Assembly: GCA_016839905.1 (NCBI GenBank)
Contig: JAEOTJ010000310.1
Span: 1-10,280 of the forward strand
DNA length: 10,280 bases
Source of the DNA: Promethearchaeota archaeon
Lineage (GTDB): Archaea; Asgardarchaeota; Lokiarchaeia; Sigynarchaeales; SOKP01
Reading direction: 5' to 3'
Part shown: positions 6,295 to 10,280 of the stretch, in pieces
How positions within the stretch are numbered: position 1 is the stretch's first letter
Layout: each line of letters starts with the position of its first letter
Notes under the pieces: model-generated
The model's database searches: none
Seen by the model: only the letters and a program-made list of their open reading frames with translations
What the model was told of the DNA's origin: nothing
Program-made: the position numbers and the translations under genes

Positions 6295-7230
6295 TCATGC
6301 ATCTAAAAAACCTGAGTCGAGAAACTCATTGAAAAACTTCGTGCGACCATCATCCCATACAGGAACATTATCATTTAATGTAGTTAATTTGTCATAAAAA
6401 CGCTCAATTTCAGACATACTATCTGTATAATCATATATATATCCAACATTCGCTATGGCAGCATCAATTATGGTATCTGATTCTATATTAGTATATTTTT
6501 TAGCAATATCCCTTAATTCTTCATAATTTTCAGGATCGTCCATCCATTTTAAAGCGCGTTTATGAACTTTTACAATTATATCAAGATAATCTGAATGTAC
6601 TGATATAAAATCTGTATGGGCTGCAATGACACAACATGGATGATTAGGCCAGATCTCTGAACTATAATTTAAATATTTGGCATTAACACTAGTACTATGG
6701 ACTGCTTTTGCATTAAAAGGTTCCCAAGCAATAAATCCATCAATATCATCATTTTCTAAAGCAAGCTCCATGTTGCCCACACACATGACTGTAGGTACTC
6801 CATCTTTTAAATCATTATGACTTAAACCTACACTATCAAGTGCGATTTGTAATATAAAATCCTGCATATTATTTAAGGAAGGTACGGCAATTCTTTTACC
6901 ATTTAAATCAGAAAGAGTATCAATACCTGAAGTTTGGCTAACTACTATCGCACTTCCGTCCACATTTACTCCACTAATAACTTTTATCGGTGCCTCCTGA
7001 GTTAATTTATGTGACATTGCTGGTGCCAATCCAAGATATGAAACATCTATTTCATCAGCTTCAAAAGCCACCATTACTTCATTACCATTTGAAAACCAAT
7101 TGACATCATCAACATCATCTATATTTATTCCCTCGTCCTTGAAATATCCCTTCTCGATTGCCACGAATAACGGTAGATGATGAAGATCACCCTCAAGTGC
7201 GCCAATTTTAAATGGAGGTCCTAGTGACAT
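6295..7230 (-). CDS. ABC transporter substrate-binding protein, NMT1/SsuA-like
   Basis: A 311-residue periplasmic-binding-protein fold of the NitT/TauT group. Seen: an opening strand KIGALEGDLHHLPLFVAIEKGYF with the family HLPLFVA block, VSYLGLAPAM (63-72), the hinge-side block GKRIAVPS, and IAWEPF (167-172). A distinctive PNHPCCV with adjacent Cys199 and Cys200 is also present. Family members bind nitrate, sulfonates, taurine, bicarbonate or pyrimidine precursors; the ligand here is unknown. The first canonical start (ATG 7228-7230) yields a protein with no signal peptide, although a secreted or anchored protein is expected. The same frame continues upstream to 7365 and encodes a hydrophobic anchor (separate entry), so the true start is probably upstream at a non-canonical codon. 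First gene of the importer operon; promoter at 7438-7468. Confidence 0.9.
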   Translation of the reverse strand: MSLGPPFKIGALEGDLHHLPLFVAIEKGYFKDEGINIDDVDDVNWFSNGNEVMVAFEADEIDVSYLGLAPAMSHKLTQEAPIKVISGVNVDGSAIVVSQTSGIDTLSDLNGKRIAVPSLNNMQDFILQIALDSVGLSHNDLKDGVPTVMCVGNMELALENDDIDGFIAWEPFNAKAVHSTSVNAKYLNYSSEIWPNHPCCVIAAHTDFISVHSDYLDIIVKVHKRALKWMDDPENYEELRDIAKKYTNIESDTIIDAAIANVGYIYDYTDSMSEIERFYDKLTTLNDNVPVWDDGRTKFFNEFLDSGFLDA

Positions 7231-7365
7231 AAACCAAAATATGAAACAGACAGTTGTAATTGTAGCTCCACTAATTATAAGTGCAATTATTATAACTTTT
7301 GATCTTAAGGATAACGATCTTAAGGATAACGATTTTATGGATACTATTTTAATTCCCTTCTTTTT
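7231..7365 (-). other. in-frame hydrophobic leader of binding protein, no canonical start
   Basis: This stretch continues the binding-protein frame upstream for 45 codons to an in-frame TAA (7366-7368). It encodes a basic, Ser/Lys/Arg-rich start and then about 23 mostly hydrophobic residues (from KVIIIALIISGA to CFIFWFM), just before the mature domain begins. This is a normal signal-anchor layout. No ATG, GTG or TTG occurs in frame; ATT and ATA codons do, and an AGAAGGG Shine-Dalgarno-like sequence (7352-7358) lies 7 bases before an in-frame ATA (7342-7344). The interval 7231-7546 as a whole holds this leader, a 15-base tandem repeat, and the promoter/operator; I see no separate gene in it. 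Confidence 0.55.
7301..7333. repeat. 15-base tandem repeat in the leader
   Basis: GATCTTAAGGATAAC is present twice in a row (7301-7315, 7316-7330) followed by GAT of a third unit. On the minus strand the unit adds five codons without changing the frame, giving SLSLR-like repeated residues before the hydrophobic leader. Confidence 0.85.
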
Positions 7366-7437
7366 TTATTATTTTATAACAACCGCAGTAAAAAAGAATT
7401 CTCTAAAACTTATTGGGTATATATTTTTTTCTTAAGC

Positions 7438-7468
7438 TATTTTGAATAATCATTCATAATATTTAAAT
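7438..7468 (-). promoter_or_regulatory. operator copy 4 and TATA box of the ABC importer operon
   Basis: On the minus strand a TATA box TTTAAATAT (7467-7459) is followed two bases later by TGAATGATTATTCA (7456-7443). Transcription would start near 7438, so the operator lies between the TATA box and the start point, the classic archaeal repression position. The whole 31-base block recurs at 9871-9901 with one difference. Confidence 0.65.
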
Positions 7469-7546
7469 CTTACAATTTTAATATAAAACATTTCCCTTTC
7501 AGACATATTAATAATCACTTTTCTTTTTCATTTCCTAAAACAAATT

Positions 7547-8482
7547 CTAAGTATTATTTAATTTCCAAAAGATTTGATTATCATAAATCATCTTTTTAAT
7601 CTTTTTATTAAATTCAAGCTTTTTTAATCGATTTAATATTTTCTCTTGGTTAAAATTATTAGAATAAAAAGTATTAATAATTTGATTTTGTCTCATAGGA
7701 TGTCTCTCAATAATAGATAATAACTCTTTTTCGAAATTTGAAGAATAAATATTGAAAGTTCCCATCTCTGGAAAATTTATATTGTTATAATCCTTAAAAA
7801 TTTCATTTAATGATGAAATTATGGTTTTATCAGGAATTTCGACCCATTTTTCAACGGGAGGTCTTATCGGAACATTAATATCTATTCTATCTGGCTTAAT
7901 TAAATCTATTTTTTCATAAATCTTTAATAATTCTTCTTTAGAATCATTAATTCCCTTCATTAACATTATTTCAATCCAGAATTTACCCTTGAATACGTTT
8001 CTAAAATCGATAAACCCTTGAATTACAGAATCGAGTTTGATAGTTGGATGAGGACGATTTATTTTAACGAAAGATTTTTCATCTCCAGCATCCAAACTGG
8101 GCAATACAGCATCAGCAACCAATAAACTTTCTCTAACTTTAGGGTCACAAAATAAAGCACCGTTTGTTATTATGCAAACTGGTTTATTTGAAAGCTCTTT
8201 TGCTTTTAAAATCAATTCTTCTAAATCTTTATATAAAGTAGGTTCTCCACTGCCTACAAATGTTATATAATCTATTTTTTTTTCATTTTGCTGGATAGCT
8301 TCTTTCATATCAGCAATAATTTCTTCCTTTGGAAAATAATTTTTACGTTCATTTGTAAAATTAGTTGTTCTTCCTAACTGACAATATATACATTGAAAAT
8401 TGCATGTTTTTGAAGGGATTGGATCAATCCCTAATGACCTTCCTAATCTCCTGCTCGGAACAGGACCAATACAATATTTCAT
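7547..8482 (-). CDS. radical SAM protein (COG0731-like Fe-S oxidoreductase)
   Basis: A 311-residue cytoplasmic radical SAM enzyme. Seen: the family opening GPVPSRRLGRSLGIDPIP, the 4Fe-4S/SAM motif CNFQCIYC (C27, C31, C34, CX3CX2C), the GSGEPT motif (77-82) that binds the SAM amino group, and a TIM-barrel-like core to about residue 240. A C-terminal helical segment of about 60 residues (IIERHPMRQNQIINTF, KILNRLKKLEF) looks like a winged helix. Proteins with this N-terminus are often grouped with COG0731 and sometimes labelled wybutosine-synthesis-like, but the reaction of this subgroup is not known to me. The ATG at 8482 is at the family N-terminus. Its 3' end lies about 80 bases from the importer promoter, and the IscU scaffold gene is upstream on the same strand. 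Confidence 0.88.
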   Translation of the reverse strand: MKYCIGPVPSRRLGRSLGIDPIPSKTCNFQCIYCQLGRTTNFTNERKNYFPKEEIIADMKEAIQQNEKKIDYITFVGSGEPTLYKDLEELILKAKELSNKPVCIITNGALFCDPKVRESLLVADAVLPSLDAGDEKSFVKINRPHPTIKLDSVIQGFIDFRNVFKGKFWIEIMLMKGINDSKEELLKIYEKIDLIKPDRIDINVPIRPPVEKWVEIPDKTIISSLNEIFKDYNNINFPEMGTFNIYSSNFEKELLSIIERHPMRQNQIINTFYSNNFNQEKILNRLKKLEFNKKIKKMIYDNQIFWKLNNT

Positions 8483-8520
8483 TGGTATTTTAAAATAGTA
8501 TATATAATCTTATCTAAAGA

Positions 8521-8532
8521 CTTTTATAAATT
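8521..8532 (-). promoter_or_regulatory. probable TATA box of radical SAM gene
   Basis: On the minus strand AATTTATAAAAG lies about 40 bases before the ATG at 8482, predicting a start near 8500 and a short leader. No Shine-Dalgarno site is visible before the ATG. Confidence 0.4.
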
Positions 8533-8647
8533 TCTCTTTTACTTTTAACAATCTTGACGATTTCTATAATCAATTTCTTTATTACTTTTTATATGAATGA
8601 TAATATTTGGTCTATGTGGTAATTCTTTTATTTTTTTATATTTTTAT

Positions 8648-9100
8648 TCATTTTTCTATTTGATTAATATTATTTCTATATTTGTTAATTGCTTTTTTTA
8701 AAGTCATAGCAGCTAATTTCGCACAATGCTTATGATTCTCTGGTAATCCCCCTAATGAATTATCTATATCCTCTGGTTTTAATTTTTCAGCATATTTCAA
8801 TGATTTACCCTCAATGAGAATGGTAACTTGACTTGCTGTGGCTATAGATGCTCCACAACCATCCGTTATAAAATTAGCTTTTTCAATTATATCATCTTTA
8901 ATTCTTAGAAAGAATTGCATCGTATCGCCACACGGCCCTTTATACAATTGTAAGACCGATATTTCTTCATTAAGAGGTTTGCCCCAATTTTTCGGTTCAT
9001 AAAATAAATTAACAATATATTCATTATATTCTTCTATTGCTTTTTCTTTAATTTGTTTTTCAAGTTTTTTTGCATACTCATCAAAATGATCTCTAGCCAT
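8648..9100 (-). CDS. IscU/NifU-N-type Fe-S cluster scaffold protein
   Basis: A 150-residue scaffold on which Fe-S clusters are assembled before transfer to apoproteins. The three conserved cysteines are present in their motifs: GPCGDT (C57, with D59), GCGASIA (C82) and KHCAKLAA (H125, C126). The first 40 residues form a charged helical extension (FDEYAKKLEKQIKEKAIEEY) longer than in bacterial IscU. No cysteine desulfurase gene is in the window, so the sulfur donor must be elsewhere. The thioredoxin gene at 9272-9616 lies just upstream on the same strand, but a T-run after it suggests separate transcripts. An AAGGA Shine-Dalgarno-like site precedes the ATG. Confidence 0.92.
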   Translation of the reverse strand: MARDHFDEYAKKLEKQIKEKAIEEYNEYIVNLFYEPKNWGKPLNEEISVLQLYKGPCGDTMQFFLRIKDDIIEKANFITDGCGASIATASQVTILIEGKSLKYAEKLKPEDIDNSLGGLPENHKHCAKLAAMTLKKAINKYRNNINQIEK

Positions 9101-9251
9101 TTTATTATCTTTTTCCTTATTATATTTTAAGATAGATCATCTAATATTTCCAATAATTTATTAAAGATTTTTATTTCTTATTTCTTTTTTTTCCTTCTAT
9201 TTTTTTTAAAATTATGAATCCTTTATGAACGATTTCTTTTAAATTAACAGA

Positions 9252-9270
9252 TAAAAAAAAATAATAAAAA
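9252..9270 (-). terminator. T-rich terminator after thioredoxin gene
   Basis: On the minus strand the stop codon of the thioredoxin gene is followed within two bases by five T, then TATTA-type interruption and eight T, a typical archaeal terminator tract. Confidence 0.5.
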
Positions 9271-9271
9271 G

Positions 9272-9616
9272 TTACATTTGCTTAATTATTTCTTTCAAAA
9301 TCAGTTCGCCAGTAGCTCCAATCATAATACCTTTATTAACGAGTGTTTCACCATTGATTTCAATGTTTTTATCTAAGAGATTGCCATCCTTAAAAAATAG
9401 TAGAGTTGGTACTGCATAGATATTCAATTCTTGACCTAACTGGCGATTTTCATCAATATTAATTTGTATTAAATTTATTAAACCTTCATCTCTAAGTTTT
9501 TCTAAGACAGGAGAAAGTAATTTACAAGGCCCGCACCATTCAGAAGATAAATCAATTATTAGTTTACCCTCATCAGGACCATCGATTCCAAACTTTTTCA
9601 AATGTTCTATATTCAA
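9272..9616 (-). CDS. thioredoxin with canonical WCGPC active site
   Basis: A 114-residue thioredoxin. Seen: LIIDLSSEWCGPC with the buried D22, catalytic C28 and C31, the cis-proline P70 in AVPT, and the family FFKDG turn. It likely reduces cytoplasmic disulfides. It is the conserved sister of the CGHC copy at 3183-3527, with identical length and about two-thirds identical residues. No thioredoxin reductase is in the window. The start is a TTG (9614-9616) with GAGAGGTG about 8 bases upstream; this N-terminus aligns exactly with the ATG of the sister gene, which supports it. A likely TATA box (AACTTATAAC) is at about 9685-9694 on the minus strand. Confidence 0.93.
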   Translation of the reverse strand: MNIEHLKKFGIDGPDEGKLIIDLSSEWCGPCKLLSPVLEKLRDEGLINLIQINIDENRQLGQELNIYAVPTLLFFKDGNLLDKNIEINGETLVNKGIMIGATGELILKEIIKQM

Positions 9617-9937
9617 ATAATTAACACCTCTCTAAAATTATTTTAATTAGTAGTTTTTAAGTAAGTAGTTATGCGTTTATAGTGTTATAAGTTTCTTAGA
9701 AATTATAATTGCATTACTTTAATTGAATATTTTATAAACTTCTCTCGGTGAATACCTTAATTTACCCTTTACAAGGATATTCAATAATTCTAATAGTTTT
9801 TTTCATATTATAACTAATGTAATTTCATTTTAATTTCGAATCTTTGATAATTAAACAAATTAAATGTTCCATTTAAATATTATGAATTATTATTCAAAAT
9901 AAAAGATTTAAAAAATAAAATTATAGAGAAACATTTA
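9617..9937. other. divergent intergenic region, no gene seen
   Basis: This 321-base gap separates the minus-strand thioredoxin from the plus-strand MBL gene. It holds the thioredoxin Shine-Dalgarno and TATA elements, a further minus-strand TATA-like GTTTATAAAATATT (about 9727-9740), and the operator/promoter at 9871-9901. The central part (about 9745-9865) shows no open frame, tRNA or repeat that I can support. Confidence 0.5.
9871..9901 (+). promoter_or_regulatory. operator copy 5 and TATA box of MBL gene
   Basis: TATA box TTTAAATAT (9872-9880) is followed two bases later by TGAATTATTATTCA (9883-9896). The predicted start is near 9902, giving a leader of about 36 bases before the ATG at 9938. 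The layout equals that of the importer promoter: 30 of 31 bases are the same in the corresponding orientation, the only change being the variable sixth operator base. Confidence 0.65.
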
Positions 9938-10280
9938 ATGAATTCATTAATTGAAAATGTTGTTCCTGAGCATCCATATTCTGACTATCAAGATAAACAC
10001 ATTTTCAAGGTTCATATTGTTTTTGATAATAAATGTGCTAAAAAAGGTTTTTTAACTGGTTTTGGTTTTTCAGCGTTAATTTATAACCATCTAACGCAAA
10101 ATTTTATACTTTTTGATACTGGAGGAAATGCTGAGGTTTTAATTCATAATATAAAAAAATTTAATGTTGATATTAAGGAAATAAAAAAAGTCATTATTTC
10201 TCATGATCATTTTGATCATTCTGGGGGTTTAGATGGAATTTATAGAAATAATCCCGAAATTGAGATTTATATTCCCCAAA
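9938..10280 (+). CDS. metallo-beta-lactamase-fold hydrolase (COG1237-like), N-terminal part
   Basis: Partial gene running off the window end after 114 codons. Seen: a beta strand and GFGFSALIY loop, FILFDTGG (D60-G63), and the zinc-binding HDHFDHSGG (H89, H91, D93, H94), the metal signature of the metallo-beta-lactamase fold. The SHDHFDHSGGL form with a preceding LFDTGG is typical of COG1237 proteins, annotated from one member as a dihydropterin/ribofuranosyl-aminobenzene-phosphate synthase-like group; the actual substrate is unknown. No signal peptide is visible. The ATG at 9938 sits 36 bases after the predicted transcription start and has only a weak GAGA upstream. Control by operator copy 5 places it in the same putative regulon as the ABC importer. 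Confidence 0.85.
   Translation, partial: MNSLIENVVPEHPYSDYQDKHIFKVHIVFDNKCAKKGFLTGFGFSALIYNHLTQNFILFDTGGNAEVLIHNIKKFNVDIKEIKKVIISHDHFDHSGGLDGIYRNNPEIEIYIPQ

Noticed and set aside
7241..7435. 64-codon open frame on the + strand (begins MKQTVVIVAPL)
   Set aside because: It is antisense to the binding-protein leader, which continues a real gene frame; it ends before the importer promoter and has no Shine-Dalgarno site or recognisable motif.
8594..8607. Possible sixth operator (TGAATGATAATATT) upstream of the radical SAM gene
   Set aside because: Only the first half-site matches; 4 of 14 positions differ and the palindrome is lost, so it is expected by chance in such AT-rich sequence.
1..10280. 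CRISPR array, insertion sequence, tRNA or rRNA genes
   Set aside because: No regularly spaced repeats, transposase motifs, terminal inverted repeats or RNA-gene signatures were found on either strand.

Overview
The window is very AT-rich DNA from an anaerobic archaeon. Evidence for Archaea: a CODH/ACS alpha subunit (CdhA), an archaeal RibL-type FAD synthase, Lrp/AsnC and DtxR-type regulators, TATA boxes about 25-45 bases before starts, T-run terminators and short Shine-Dalgarno sites inside operons. Gene content and composition would fit an Asgard (Lokiarchaeia-like) genome, but nothing here is diagnostic and the placement is only a suggestion.

Layout. 1-1145 (+): the 3' end of cdhA, then an in-frame, start-less stretch that looks like a decayed epsilon subunit (cdhB). 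1203-2089 (-): a four-cysteine small protein and a HAD phosphatase. 2090-2283: a divergent promoter region with two copies of a palindromic operator. 2284-4703 (+): DUF5320 Gly-rich protein, DtxR-family regulator, thioredoxin with a CGHC active site, RibL-like nucleotidyltransferase, Lrp/AsnC regulator. 4761-7230 (-): a complete NitT/TauT-type ABC importer (ATPase, permease, substrate-binding protein) whose in-frame hydrophobic leader continues to 7365 without a canonical start. 7547-9616 (-): radical SAM protein, IscU-type scaffold, canonical CGPC thioredoxin. 9938-10280 (+): start of a metallo-beta-lactamase-fold protein.

Most notable is a shared regulatory sequence. The 14-base near-palindrome TGAATNATTATTCA occurs five times, always at the 5' side of a gene: HAD (2135-2148), DUF5320/DtxR (2196-2209), ribL (3566-3579), the ABC importer (7443-7456) and the MBL gene (9883-9896). 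At the last two it sits inside a 31-base promoter module that differs at one base. This points to a local regulon controlled by the DtxR-like or the Lrp-like protein encoded between the sites. The DtxR-like protein has lost several of the usual metal ligands but keeps a Cys/Glu/His cluster. With the IscU scaffold, two thioredoxins, radical SAM protein and FAD synthase, the region reads as a redox / Fe-S / cofactor island; that reading is inference.

Start codons are unusual: three genes appear to start with TTG, and ribL, the binding-protein leader and the cdhB-like stretch have no ATG, GTG or TTG where homology or hydrophobicity says the protein should begin.
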